DNA of 64,000 bases from Pectinophora gossypiella (taxonomy: Eukaryota; Arthropoda; Insecta; Lepidoptera; Gelechiidae). The position numbers and the translations under genes were made by a program. Under the pieces are notes generated by a model. The model worked only from the letters and a program-made list of their open reading frames with translations, was not told where the DNA came from and did not search any database. Where the stretch lies: the NCBI RefSeq assembly GCF_024362695.1, contig NC_065415.1:4877438-4941437 (forward strand), given 5' to 3'. This document shows, piece by piece, positions 1-10,216 of the stretch. Every line of letters starts with the position of its first letter. The stretch's first letter is position 1.

Positions 1-199
1 ATTCATTTATAACAAATATTATAGAAGGAAAAATTGAAGGGAAGAGAGGAAGGGGTAGACCTAGGATAACATGTATGAAACAAATAAAAGAGAAGGTGCA
101 GGTCGTGTCGTATCGGGAGGTGAAGGTTTTGGCGGGAAGAAGAGAGGAATGGCGGTTACTCCACCGACAAGAGCGCAGCTCTTAAATAGAGAGAGAGAG
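1..199 (+). mobile_element. LINE 3' end, ORF C-terminus, truncated by window edge
   Basis: Positions 3-185 read as one open frame ending in TAA. The peptide contains IIEGKIEGKRGRGRPR, then SYREVKVLAGRREEW, and ends QERSS. This basic GKRGRGRPR block followed by a Trp near the C-terminus is typical of the tail of insect LINE reverse-transcriptase ORFs. A short GA repeat follows the stop. The same 3' end recurs at 4860-5112, so this is a 5'-truncated retrotransposon copy, not a host gene. The upstream part lies outside the window. Confidence 0.8.
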
Positions 200-833
200 A
201 TGATGCATTTAAAAAAAGCCCCCCGCTCCGCTGCCCAGAGGTCGCAGCCTCAAGTAGAAACAAAAGCCGTGACGTCATGATGACGTGTGCAAAGACGGCT
301 GCCACTTGTGGCTCGTTAGTCCTGCTTCGTTAAAAACTTTTTGCGGTGTCAAGCCAATAAATAAAAGTTAAATTGGGCGTTATACCCATGGTTTTACGGT
401 AGAAAATCGGCTTGTTGAAACTGTTTGATGAATTGGACCTTAATCCTTTTGAAGCTTACGATTTTATGCCGAATTTGAAATTGAAACGAGTTGAATGGCT
501 GTTTTTAGCTAAACACTTGATTACGTCAATAAATCTTTTTTTCAATAAAAAAGCCGCTGTTCAGACTAATATTTCAAAACTTTGTTTGATTTATTTTCTT
601 CGTTACAAAGCGATTACAATTTTTTACTCCTCAGAGTGTTCTTTACGTTATCGCAAGCTTTTCGTAAGTGCATCAATGTAATTAGGAAGTTTCCAGACTA
701 CGTTCCTCAAAAAACATATAGATGGCGTTATACAGATTTAACGTGATTACCTATTTTCTCTTTGCTCGTGTATTTTATAATTATACAAAAATATAAGCAA
801 GCAGAGGCATAGATAATAATTAATTTATTATAA
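200..833. other. Unannotated AT-rich stretch
   Basis: I see no gene or recognised repeat here. A reading frame of 89 codons at 412-681 has no recognisable motif and looks like chance. Confidence 0.5.
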
Positions 834-1163
834 CGGCCTCCGTTGGCCTGTGGTTGAGCGTTGTGCTCACGATCCGGATGTGCCGGGTTCGAATTCCGAT
901 GGGAACAAATCATAAAAATCACTATGTGATCCCTAGTTTGGTTAGGACATTACAGACTAATCACCGGATTGTCCAAAAAGTCAAAAAAAGATCCGTGCTT
1001 CGGAAGGCACGTTAAGCCGTTGGTCCCGGTTATTACTTACTGATGTAAGTACGTAGTAATTATATGAGTCATGTCAGGGGCCTATGGCGGCTCTGTAATA
1101 ACCCTGACATCAGGGTTGATGGGGTTGATAATTCACCTTACAATCCACACGATAGAAGATAAG
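834..1163 (+). mobile_element. SINE-1, full-length copy
   Basis: The tRNA-like head starts CGGCCTCCG and has a B box close to GGTTCGAATTCC. The shared core GTGCTTCGGAAGGCAC and the family tail ending ACACGATAGAAG follow. Flanks are ATTAATTTATTATAA (819-833) and ATTAATTTATAATAA (1164-1178), a 15-bp duplication with one mismatch. This supports retroposition and fixes the ends. The A box is degenerate, so the copy is probably inactive. Confidence 0.9.
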
Positions 1164-1178
1164 ATTAATTTATAATAA

Positions 1179-1370
1179 GTACTTCGCAAACCGAAGTGGG
1201 ACTGGGCCGGACACGTTTGTCGGATGCATCCGGAGCGATGGGCACGAGTCGTTACCCACTGGACACCTCAAGGCGGGCGTAGAAGACCGCGTAAAAGATG
1301 GTGTGACGACCTCAATGCTTATCGGAGGGTTTGGTCGGAGTGGAAAAACCAAGGCTGGATAAGATAAGTA
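1179..1370 (+). mobile_element. RTE-like LINE ORF C-terminal fragment
   Basis: The frame starting at AAGTGGGAC reads KWDWAGHVCRMHPERW and continues through RRRPRKRWCDDLNAYR to a stop. WDWAGHVCRM and RKRWxDDL are hallmarks of the C-terminus of lepidopteran LINE ORFs. The same family is better preserved on the minus strand at 46180-46461. This copy is 5'-truncated and diverges before the usual terminal AFAQQWD motif. Confidence 0.85.
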
Positions 1371-1408
1371 ATTCGGTTCGGTTGTTATTTACCGACACAA
1401 AATATGGT

Positions 1409-1737
1409 CTAACGGCCTCCGTGGTCCAGTGGTTGAGCGTTAGGCTCACGATCCGTGAGTCCTGGGTTCGAATCCCGGTGGGGAAATATCACAAAAGTTA
1501 CTTTGTGATCCCCAGTTTGGGTAGGATATTACAGGCTGATAACCTGATTGTCCGAAATTAAGATAATCTGTGGTTCGGAAGGCACGTTAAGTCGTTGGTC
1601 CCGGTTACCACTTACTGATGTAAGTAAGTAGTCGTTACATGAGTCATGTCAGGGGCATTTGGCGGCTCAATAGTAACCCTGACACCAGGGCTGATGAGGT
1701 TGGTAATCCACCTCACAACCTACACGAGAGAAGAAGT
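1409..1737 (+). mobile_element. SINE-1, best-preserved plus-strand copy
   Basis: The head has an A-box region TGGTCCAGTGGTTGAG and a near-perfect B box, GGGTTCGAATCCC. The body, central core and 3' tail ending ACACGAGAGAAGAAG are all present. I could not see a clear TSD. The intact Pol III boxes make this a useful reference copy. Confidence 0.92.
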
Positions 1738-1769
1738 TGTTTAGAGCCCGAGCCAGGATTCGAACCCGT

Positions 1770-1869
1770 TACATCATCATCATCACCAGCCCATTAACGT
1801 CCCCACTGCTAGGGCACGGGCCTTCCCTATGGATAGGGAGATCGGGCCTTAAACCATCACGCGGGCCCT
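1770..1869 (-). mobile_element. SINE-2, 3' portion only
   Basis: CATCATCATCA is followed by AGCCCATTAACGTCCCC and the stretch ending GATCGGGCCTTAAACC. This is the reverse complement of the SINE-2 tail. The core and the 5S-like head are missing. Confidence 0.8.
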
Positions 1870-1871
1870 AA

Positions 1872-1935
1872 ACCTAACACCAGAGTTGATGAGGTTGGTA
1901 ATCCACCTCTCAACCCACACGAGAGAAAGAAAATA
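1872..1935 (+). mobile_element. SINE-1, 3' tail fragment
   Basis: Only the terminal GTTGATGAGGTTGGTAATCC to CACACGAGAGAAAG portion is present. Together with the neighbouring SINE-2 piece it suggests a SINE-2 fragment inserted into, or joined with, SINE-1 sequence at 1737-1935. Confidence 0.75.
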
Positions 1936-2454
1936 ATATAGTCTGTAAGATCACCACTAGGTCACAAACGTGTAGGTACAGCGAATAAGGCCTCTACAAC
2001 CTGAATGGCAAGCTCATCAATCGTTGGGCTGTGTGCTGACTTTCAATTTAAGTTTTCAAATCCACTCCACTACTTTGGCATGTTGGAGATTGGAAAATCC
2101 AATTCGATGGCATATCTGATTACGGATGGATAGATTACCGGCTCAAAATGGATCTGGGTAGATTAATTTTTTTTGATAATGAATTAGATAGTTGCGTTCG
2201 AAGGTAGAAGAACTGTAATACAAAGAACTTCGGTCGCCAAAGACTTATGTAATTTTTAGGTAGTCAAAGACTAGAGGCCTTAGCCAAATTGCAAACTATG
2301 ACAAGGTTGGTTTCCAACTAGTCTATTCTATTTTCTTTGTTTTTGGCTGCATCGTTCAGAAACGATGATTCTGCCAACGTCAAGGTTCAAGAGAAAATAC
2401 TTAACATTAAAATATAATTTTGATCGGTTAGGTTAAAATAATCGGTGGATAGTC
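1936..2454. other. Unannotated stretch
   Basis: No coding signal seen. TTTCCAACTAGTC at about 2310 resembles the start of dispersed repeat X, so part of this may belong to that repeat. Confidence 0.4.
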
Positions 2455-2648
2455 CAATGGCCAACTAGTCAAATAAATTACTTTTTACTAAACGTCAAAA
2501 CGCGCATCGTGACGTCATAGAAAAACGTGATAATATAATGTCTGACTTCTTATTACGTTTTTCGTGATTAAAATCCATAAATAAGTAAAATAAAAAAATA
2601 CAATGTTTTTCGTTAGTTTTAGATCTGTCATTATTTAGTAATCAGATT
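2455..2648 (+). repeat. Dispersed repeat X, copy 1
   Basis: The segment from GGCCAACTAGTCAAAT to TTATTTAGTAATCAGA is closely repeated at 11729-11955. Shared blocks include TTTTTCGTTAGTTTTAGATC. No Pol III boxes, terminal inverted repeat or ORF is evident, so the class is unknown. Confidence 0.75.
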
Positions 2649-2999
2649 TTAACCCACATGAGCAGGTCGTAACACGACAATAAAATGTACATGAGTACGT
2701 ACGCCTCAAGATCCATAACATGGGTATAATGGAGCTGGGAATGATATGAAATTCCTCATTTGGCCGGAGTGCCTACCTCGTGTTGAGTGCATTATCCTAT
2801 AACGGTGATGGGTGCAATTTTTCACGCGGCTCTATCTAATAATATGTTACTTCGCTCATATTACTTGTGTTCACGCATGGTATTATTTTTTAGGTAAATA
2901 TTTTTATGAGAGAGGGAATTTGTTGATTTGAAGTGAGGCGTGAAGTGGGTAAGAAACTATGTAAGTATTAGTGTATGTGTTTTTTTGATGTGACATATT
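2649..2999. other. Unannotated AT-rich stretch
   Basis: No gene or recognised repeat seen. Confidence 0.4.
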
Positions 3000-3045
3000 G
3001 TAGATTTGTCGCAAATGACATTAACTACTTGGTCGGAATCTTGTG
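3000..3045 (-). mobile_element. Retroposon P, short 3' remnant
   Basis: TTGTAGATTTGTCGCAAATG followed by ATTAACTACTTGG is the 3' terminal block of retroposon P in reverse orientation. Confidence 0.55.
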
Positions 3046-3117
3046 AGACTGAAAGGTAAAGTGAAATTTAATCTAATTCATGATTTAAATTATAAGTAAA
3101 TTACTACTTTTGAAAAT

Positions 3118-3345
3118 GATGACATGCCTATTTCCCACCGGAGTAAGCAGAGACTATGGAATTCAATTTGCTTCGATTCACACATTTCTCTTGCTTCCTC
3201 CAAATTCATCAATCGTTTCATACACGCTCGTCGGTACAGAGTAGATCGTACTAAACCTTTTCTAAGGACATCTCCAATTTGGTCAATGTACGTCCTTCTA
3301 CCTAGGTCTTCCTCTGCCAGCCTTACCATCAACCTTCGCTTTATA
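3118..3345 (-). mobile_element. LINE-Y ORF C-terminal fragment
   Basis: The minus strand reads GRRTYIDQIGDVLRKGLV and then RRACMKRLMNLEEARE, ending close to LLRWEIG. The frame is open for about 80 codons. Related pieces occur at 14353, 31540, 36285 and 38735 on the plus strand, and short remnants at 4150, 54330 and 63480. It is the 3' end of a non-LTR retrotransposon ORF. Confidence 0.8.
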
Positions 3346-4149
3346 GGCGTGAGGTTTCGCGTTACATAGGTATGTTGAAAATTATGTAATAATTATCGTG
3401 AGTTCTTTTTATATAAAGAACTTAGGTTGCAAGTTTTTACAAAATACTTAAGTAAGTAAGTGAATAGATATAGTTCGATCGTTGAACTTCTATGTAAAGT
3501 AGATAGTAAGCATAAGAATATTTTATACACACACTAAACTTTTATATGATTGAAAGGATAAGAAAGTTAGAAACAGTTTTGTTATTTAATGGTACTTTGT
3601 CGTAACACTTTATGACCTTAAGGTTATTGTTGCAGTAAAATATTCCGATATAACTTGAACATGAATAGCGCTTTATTTGACTCGTGAATCGAATACGAAA
3701 TATAAAGGAATCGTAGAACGGTCTACATTCCATAGACTGATAGGTATACTGTATGAATAAATGATATTGTATATAATATTTGATATAAGTTTTAATTATT
3801 TGTAATGTTAAGATTAATAATAGTTTTATATTATATTTTGTGAACTATAAAATAAATGTAAAATGAAGAATATTACAATACAAAAAAATAAATAAGACAA
3901 GTTTATGAACCTGCTTCATATAGATATTTTGGAGTTGGAGCATAGAATAAGGAGTAATACTTTAAGTCTGCGTTTGGCCTATATAATACAAAATATTTAT
4001 ATATCAATATTTAATTTTAATATATTTTATTTAAGTTATTTTCTACTACTACTTTTTATTTAATTTTTAGATTGATTATAATGATAAATAGGTCGGATTC
4101 TCGCATAACAGAACTACCTATATTGTAATTAAACTTGTTTTTGGAGTGC
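3346..4149. other. AT-rich unannotated stretch
   Basis: Very AT-rich, with no supported gene. Nothing recognised. Confidence 0.5.
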
Positions 4150-4205
4150 ACTCACACCTATTTCCCACCGGGATAAGCAGGCAGAGACTATGGAATTCCA
4201 GTCAT
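4150..4205 (-). mobile_element. LINE-Y 3' remnant
   Basis: CCTATTTCCCACCGGGATAA and GACTATGGAATTCCA are the reverse complement of the terminal codons and start of the 3' UTR of LINE-Y. Confidence 0.65.
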
Positions 4206-4859
4206 TGAAATCTTTGCTTATGTACCAACATATTAACATAATGAACACGTTAAAGAAATCGTCGGAGTACATAAGTATGTAATATATAAATAACTTATAA
4301 GGCCTTTTAAATTCATTAAAAAAAATTAAACCCATTTAATTTGAATATTTTTATTGCAGGTTTTTAATTAATAATAATTCATTCTAATAGTGATGTAGTG
4401 GGTTAAAGTTATATACACAGTTCGTAAGCCTCAACTCTTATAAAAATCTAAGTGATGTTCACTCCACGTAGTTGCAACTGTAGCTAACACAAATGCTAAA
4501 GTTCCATTTACACTTTGCAAGAAAAATCTCTCGAAGAAAAGGCGCATAAGTTCAAAATTTAATAACTGAGAGAATCTCGCCACTCGAACGGCCGTAGAAA
4601 TGCGACGCGGCATTAGGCAAATGGATTGGAGCAGCAAATTTATACAAATCGGTGTAATATTGCCAGTAATATCATTATCCATTATACTTACTGCTACCTT
4701 CAGTTCACGCTCTTTAACAGTACAACTATTAAAGCAGTTTACTTCATTCCTAAAGTTTGGACGAGAACTGCATGAAGCGGAATTGTTTGAGTATATTTGA
4801 TCTATGGTTGACATTTACACATAATTATAATAGGTAAGTATAGAAAATAAACCGGACTA
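4206..4859. other. Unannotated stretch with a 127-codon minus-strand frame
   Basis: The minus strand at 4431-4814 is open for 127 codons with a reasonable amino-acid mix. It contains a hydrophobic run near its C-terminus (GTLAFVLATVATTW). I recognise no domain, and the stop is not followed by a clear poly(A) signal. It could be chance, a decayed gene fragment or an exon; I do not call it a gene. Confidence 0.3.
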
Positions 4860-5112
4860 TCGAGAACCGGAGAGGAAATATGATTGGCCACCTAATACGA
4901 CACGGTTCATTTATAACAAACATCATAGAAGGAAACATTGAAGGGAAGAGAGGAAGGGGTAGACTTAGGAGAACATTTATGAAACAAATAAAAGAGAAAG
5001 TGCAGTTCGTGTCGTATCAGGAGGTGAAGGATTTGGCGGGAAGAACAGAGGAATGGCCATTACTCCAACAACAAGAGCGCAGCTCTTAAATAAAGAGAGA
5101 GAGAGAGAGAGA
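4860..5112 (+). mobile_element. LINE 3' end with GA-repeat tail
   Basis: The frame at 4880-5089 reads MIGHLIRHGSF, then IIEGNIEGKRGRGRLRR and DLAGRTEEWPLLQQQERSS, ending in TAA. It is followed by a perfect GA run (about 5093-5112) that probably serves as the element's simple-repeat tail. It is the same family as 1-199 and includes the GHLIRH motif missing there. No TSD was identified. Confidence 0.85.
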
Positions 5113-5167
5113 TGGAAGAAAAACTTGAATGCCTGGTGTAGTGAAAATTTAAGTCTCATCCTTAATA

Positions 5168-5632
5168 TAACATAATCATAAGCTCATGACTATATGCCAA
5201 TTGTCACAGGTACAATCAAAGAGCAAATGTGCAGTCACTGAGCCCAGCGAATTATTTGTAAGCAGTGGTGAAATTATGAACCATTATTTGTCACACTTAA
5301 TTATAAAATTTATGTTTTTGTAGGTGTTTTTGGTCTATTGCAGAAGCGAAATGTAACCAGGAGGTCTTAAGTGCAACCAGTTAACTTATTAGTTTGCAAG
5401 AAACTGATTGGACTTTTGCAGCTCATCGTATATCCATCGCAAGATGAAGTAAGTACCCACACCTCACCGCGCTTTCTGTTAGACCAACGTGATAGGAGGT
5501 GAGCGGTGTCGCCGTCTATAATGGTCGAGCTAACTGTGTTGGTGAAAACTGCATTTAACATAAATTAATAACTCATTTGTCTAACTCCGGTACAAGGGTT
5601 TAAACGGGCGCTCCCGTTTGAGTTCCTTAATA
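5168..5632 (-). mobile_element. SINE-6, interrupted by MITE-C
   Basis: Minus-oriented SINE-6. The tail part (AAGCTCATGACTATAT) lies at 5168-5210. The body resumes at 5431 with ATCCATCGCAAGATGAAGTA and runs through TTTCTGTTAGACCAACGTGA to a degraded head near 5600-5632. MITE-C splits it at a TA. SINE-6 copies elsewhere, for example 49570-49665, are continuous across this point. Confidence 0.8.
5213..5428 (+). mobile_element. MITE-C, inserted in SINE-6
   Basis: The 216-bp element runs from CAATCAAAGAGC to GCAGCTCATCG and is flanked by TA (5211-5212 and 5429-5430). A second, inverted copy at 23662-23859 has the same ends and TA flanks. The termini are only weakly inverted repeats. TA flanks suggest the Tc1/mariner superfamily. 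No transposase is encoded. Confidence 0.75.
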
Positions 5633-5884
5633 TCCCGCGAAGAAATCTAACAACTTAAAGACTTTTCCGAACAATTTTCAAGGAAAAATGCTTTAAAACG
5701 TTTTCTTTGTCCGATCACTCATTGTTATAGCGAATAATAGTGACAGTGTTATTTTTGTTTCGAATAATAGCTATACTCTTTGACCTATAAAATAATTTTG
5801 TGCTAAGTTCATTGTTTTTGCTTAATGGTTTTCTATACTTTGATGCCGACGGTATTTTTATAAAGAAAGGCGTAGCGTTGTACT

Positions 5885-6211
5885 TCTTCTATCGCGTGGG
5901 TTGTGAGGTGAATTACCAACCCCATCAACCCTGGTGTCAGGGTTATTATTAAACCGCCAAAGGCCCCTGACATGGCTCATGTAACGACTACTAACTTGCA
6001 TCAGTAAGTAGTAACCGGAACCAACAGTTTAACGTGCCTTCCGAAGCACGGATCGTCTTACTTTCGGACAATCAGGTGATCAGCCTGTAATGTCCCAACC
6101 AAACTAGGGATCAGAAAGTAGTTTTGGTCATATGTCTACACCGGGATTTGAACCCGGGACCTTCGGATCGTGAGCCGGACGTTCAAACCACTGAACCACG
6201 GAGGCCGTCGC
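5885..6211 (-). mobile_element. SINE-1, full-length with perfect TSD
   Basis: Flanked by AGCGTTGTACT at 5874-5884 and 6212-6222, an exact 11-bp duplication. The head reads, on the minus strand, ACGGCCTCCGTGGTTCAGTG and a B box GGGTTCAAATCCC. The tail is TCGCGTGGGTTGTGAGG in plus orientation. This copy best defines the SINE-1 boundaries (327 bp). Confidence 0.95.
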
Positions 6212-6222
6212 AGCGTTGTACT

Positions 6223-7590
6223 GTAAGCTGGTAATCGCTTAAGTACAGGGCGATTATGGATTAATAATTTTATATCTTCCTATTCAACGAACTTAGGTCC
6301 AACCCCGGACTAGTTTTATGCAAGGAAAATCAACAAGCTTAATGGATTCAACTGTTTTGACATGTTTGGTGCTAGCATTGAGACCGTTAAGTCTATTCTC
6401 CTTAATAAACCAGATTTTCTTCTGAACATACCTAGCTTGCTTGATTAAATGATACATAATATTTAAAAAAATCCCCAGCATTTGTGCTAGCTTATCAATT
6501 GGGGTTTAGTTATTTATAATATTTGTTACTTTGTAAATATGAACGTAAGATCCCCTAATAAAATTCAATAATATACAAAATGTCACGCCGCGATGTGCGC
6601 GCGAATTCAACACGAAACGTAGAGAAAGTTGAATTCGCCAAAATTACAAAATAAAATTCATACAAAGGATACGTGAATTCCGCTCTGATGATTGTCAAAG
6701 CTACCGTGCGATGCGAATCTCACTGTTACACGAAAACAATAAAACAATACCTATATGTTTCAGAGGTGTATTGTATATGTTTCAATGAAAAGTTGTTTTT
6801 CGGTTTGCATTTTTATGCGAACTTTCGCGAGTGAGATGACGTGCAACAGGTACTATTATAGATAACATTTATAAAAGTTTAGTTATTGTATTTCTATTTT
6901 GGAAAATGTCAGCGCAACGGGCGGCGAATTGTAGACCCAAATTCTAGTTTTAAACAAGGCGTATCGTTAAAAGGCATATCGCAAGGCGTATCGTCAAAAA
7001 ATTCAAAATTCAAAAATATTGATTTTTCAAAATTGGCTTACAAAGTTAGCGCTTTTTGAACGTCAAAAACTAAATTACGATAATACTAAATTATGTAACT
7101 AGTTGTAAAACTACTCTGGAATCTGTAACGCTGAGGGAAAGACGTGGCCAGAAAACCTCCCAGCACAGGGCCCTAGTCCTACTGTTTCATGTTTTCCTTT
7201 CTTTTTTTAAATCCAGTTTGTATTACATAATGTATAAAATTAAATACAATGGTATTCCAATTACAGTCGGTGGAAGGAAAGTGAAAAAAAAAAAGAGTTT
7301 ATGTGACTTTATTATAGTGTTTTATGAGCTCCCTGACAGAAGCAGGCCTGTCCACATACGCAGCACCCGATCACGAGTTGACGAGAAAGCCAGCCATCGC
7401 TCCCTTCGCACATTTTTGAGAGAAAGGTGCGACCCGACTTCCGGACGCCACCGCGTACACGGACATTTCATCGTTTTCACTAACACAATACAACCCGTAT
7501 TATGTTACAGACAAAACGACAAAATCACTTATTACTTTGGAGAACCACTACATCCTTAATAAGACATGATTTCGTAACAAAAGTATCATA
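6223..7590. other. Unannotated stretch
   Basis: No gene supported. GC is locally higher at 7325-7490 and a frame of 113 codons runs through 7218-7559, but I see no domain or splice context. Confidence 0.4.
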
Positions 7591-7674
7591 CGATCATACA
7601 AGTTTCGGTGGATACCCTCGATTTTTCCCTCAAATATGGGACCACCTCGGAAGTGAACCTTATTCAACAAAAAA

Positions 7675-7785
7675 TAATAATATTGAAATCCGTCTATAAT
7701 TGACGGATATATCGGTGAACATACATAAAAAAATATACATACAGACGAATTGAGAACGTTCTTCTTTTTTGAAGTCGGTTAAAAA
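7675..7785 (+). mobile_element. Retroelement 3' UTR remnant
   Basis: ACATACAGACGAATTGAGAA followed by TTTTTTGAAGTCGGTTAAAA is a 3' end I recognise as common in lepidopteran non-LTR retroelements. Related tails lie at 14705-14770 and 20808-20876. Confidence 0.6.
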
Positions 7786-8097
7786 TGAGATAGGGTGTGA
7801 ATGGTACCCAAGGGAAGCCGGGACAAATCGCTAGTAATTAATGTAACGATAACAATAAATGGTCCTGAAACGCGCTAATGAAATTTTCTAGTTTCGGTCA
7901 TAATGCTTAAAGTTTCGACGAAGTAAAATTATGCCGCAATCCCCGCGTATAACTGCGTTTCTCTTTCCATCCACAAGATGCTAAAACCATGTAATTAAGG
8001 CCCTTGATACAGTGAGAATTTTAGTACCGATGCTGTCCCGACACGACATCGATGCAAACACAAAACGCCAACCTTCCGCAAACATTAAACATATCTA

Positions 8098-8150
8098 TTG
8101 TAGATTGCCGCAGATGGCATTAACTACCTGGCCGGACAAATGGGGAGTAG
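8098..8150 (-). mobile_element. Retroposon P, 3' remnant
   Basis: TTGTAGATTGCCGCAGATGG and ACTACCTGGCCGGACAAATG match the terminal block of P. The adjoining poly(T) is absent. Confidence 0.65.
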
Positions 8151-8534
8151 TCTTAACGACAAGTTGAAAATCACATCAGAACAAACAAAAGCTAAAACAA
8201 GTTTTAAGTTATTCTGCGCTGTCTATTCTATGCTAAACGTTTAAGTTAAAAGCTAATTTAATTTAAATAATGAAATCATGTTGCCACTAATTAGTTTTCT
8301 TAATTTAATTAAAGTTAAAGAGCAGTAATGGGTTTGAGACAAAGTTAATGAATAAATCGAGAATCACCCGGCAGATTTGTAAAACAAACTGCACCTGTTA
8401 TCTTAACACTTTTTTTTTTTGCAAAACTTCTGTCCATGGCATTGAGCACAACATTGGTAGTCACTACATGAACTATATTACGTGTTTAGCGGTTGATTAA
8501 ACTTGATTGACAACAGAATTTTTTAACGTGACTT
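8151..8534. other. Unannotated stretch
   Basis: AT-rich with a short T run near 8408. Nothing recognised. Confidence 0.4.
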
Positions 8535-8702
8535 TTTGCTTCGGAGGGCACGTTAACCCGTTGGTCCCGGCTATTAGCCGTAAAAACACCTCCACCAACT
8601 CGCATTGGAGCAGCGTGGTGGAGGATGCTCCATACCCCCTCCGGTTGATTGAGGGGAGGCCTGTGCCCAGTGGGACATATAAAGGCTGTTTACGTTTACG
8701 TT
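8535..8702 (+). mobile_element. SINE-3, 3' half
   Basis: Starts in the core (TGCTTCGGAGGGCACGTTAA) and runs through the SINE-3 specific half (AACACCTCCACCAACTCGC, CCCTCCGGTTGATTGAGGGG) to the RTE-like tail CCTGTGCCCAGTGGGACATA. The 5' half is missing. Confidence 0.85.
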
Positions 8703-8785
8703 TGTAGATTTGCCGCAAATGACATGAACTACTTGGCCGAACAAATCTCTCGCCCGGTAACCAGGATCGGTGTGGCGGGTCACTG
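8703..8785 (-). mobile_element. Retroposon P, fragment adjoining SINE-3
   Basis: GTAGATTTGCCGCAAATGAC and ACTACTTGGCCGAACAAATC match P. It abuts the SINE-3 tail directly, so one inserted at the end of the other. Confidence 0.7.
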
Positions 8786-9417
8786 ACTTCTCAATTGCTC
8801 ATTATTAGTTAGTCTACACGATTGAAAATCTTTTAATTGGTATATTCTCGGTCATAGCATTATGGAAAAATAATAATAAATAACCCTCTTTTTTCGAAAT
8901 GTAGACGTACTTACATAATTATTATAAGTTATTAAGATTTAGAATAGACTTGGCAAAGAACTGCAAACCCAAGCAAATATTTGCATTAAAATTTAAGGAC
9001 CACAAAATGTTTTTACTCCTTCCTTAAATGTCTCCATAGAACCACAGTCTTACGGGAAAGCGGAGATAAATGGACGTAAAAAGAAAATTCATGAGATTAC
9101 CACAATATTAACGCCCCGTTCGTCCCTCGACGCGCGATTAGCCCAATTTTTACTCTATATCACATCTACAGGGTGTATTTCGTCGAGATATTTTTTTTCT
9201 GACCAATTTACTTTTATTTTACAGTTACTTTTAAAGTTCAACTAATTCTGCGGATTATTTAATCAATGTTTAAAAAATCCAGTTAAGTAAACGTAATGTA
9301 TTTTTTAATTTTTAAATACAGTTCAATAAGTTTCTGTTTAATCACTGTCTTAAAATTATTATTGTAAATTTTCTATAATACGTCCAACAACTGGGTATCT
9401 TAACCGGAGGAGCTATA
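8786..9417. other. Unannotated AT-rich stretch
   Basis: No supported gene or recognised repeat. Confidence 0.4.
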
Positions 9418-9745
9418 CAGGGTGTTAGTATCATCGTAACGAAAACTTTCAGAAATGTTTCAGACAATGATTCTAAGTCAATAATAACAAGTGGAATTTT
9501 CCGTTGCAAAATTTTCATGAATTATCGCATAAGAAATTCTACTTTAAGTATATCGACTCAGAGTCATGGTTTGAATCATCCCCCTCAGAATTCGTTACGT
9601 TGTCACCAACACTCATACGTACTCGTATGGCAACCTATACGTATTTGTGCGGGGTGTGCGACAGCATATTTCACTTGATATTAACTCAGAATTATGAGCT
9701 GAATCATCCCGCTCAGTATTCGTCACGGTGTCACTGACCTTGCAT
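9418..9745 (+). mobile_element. MITE-A, decayed two-module copy
   Basis: Begins CAGGGTGTTAGTATCATCGT after TA (9416-9417). The inner arms carry the ACTCAGA and CATCCCC blocks of the family. The central joint ACTCGTATGGCAACC resembles the one at 50391-50863. The right end is eroded (TGTCACTGACCTTGC). Confidence 0.75.
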
Positions 9746-9809
9746 TAATTTTTAAGTAAGACTTGTAAATTAACTTGATATTTGACGTTAATGTTACTAT
9801 TTATTTTAG

Positions 9810-9920
9810 TAAGTAGGTAGTCGTTACATAAACTATGTCACTCATTAGCAGTTTAATAGTAACTTTGACACGAGGGTTGATGAGGAAGATCATTGATCTC
9901 TCAGTCCACACGAGAGAAGA
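9810..9920 (+). mobile_element. SINE-1, 3' portion
   Basis: AAGTAGGTAGTCGTTACATA through GGGTTGATGAGG to CCACACGAGAGAAG is the 3' third of SINE-1. The head and core are lost. Confidence 0.75.
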
Positions 9921-9966
9921 CTTTACAAATTTATGTCACCTAGGAAATAGTCCCCAATCACCTTAA

Positions 9967-10216
9967 GGCTCTAGACAGACGGACCGCATTTCAACTGCAA
10001 TCCAACCGCAAATTGCAGTTCGAGTCCAGTTTGAATGCAGTTGACACTACTGCAATAGAAGTGCCAACTGTGCAGCACAACTGCACGCCGACTGCAATTG
10101 AACTGCAATCGGACTGCCCGTTTGGTTTGCAGTTCTATTGCAGTCGTGTCAACTGCATCGGAACTGCAATTTGGCAGTCGGATTGCAGTTGAAATGCGGT
10201 CCGTCTGTCTAGAGCC
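9967..10216. mobile_element. 250-bp foldback element with TGCAGTT words
   Basis: Terminal inverted repeats are exact over at least 35 bp: it begins GGCTCTAGACAGACGG and ends with its complement CCGTCTGTCTAGAGCC. The interior is dense in AACTGCA and TGCAGTT words, so much of the element can pair with itself. No clear TSD was found and no transposase is encoded. It is probably a MITE of unassigned superfamily. Confidence 0.8.

Noticed and set aside
1409..1500. True tRNA genes at the GGTTCGAATCC sites
   Set aside because: The A/B-box segments always continue into SINE bodies and do not close an acceptor stem.
4431..4814. 127-codon minus-strand open frame as a possible receptor or other gene
   Set aside because: No recognisable domain, no supported splice sites or promoter. 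A hydrophobic run near the end is not enough. It remains an open frame of unknown status.
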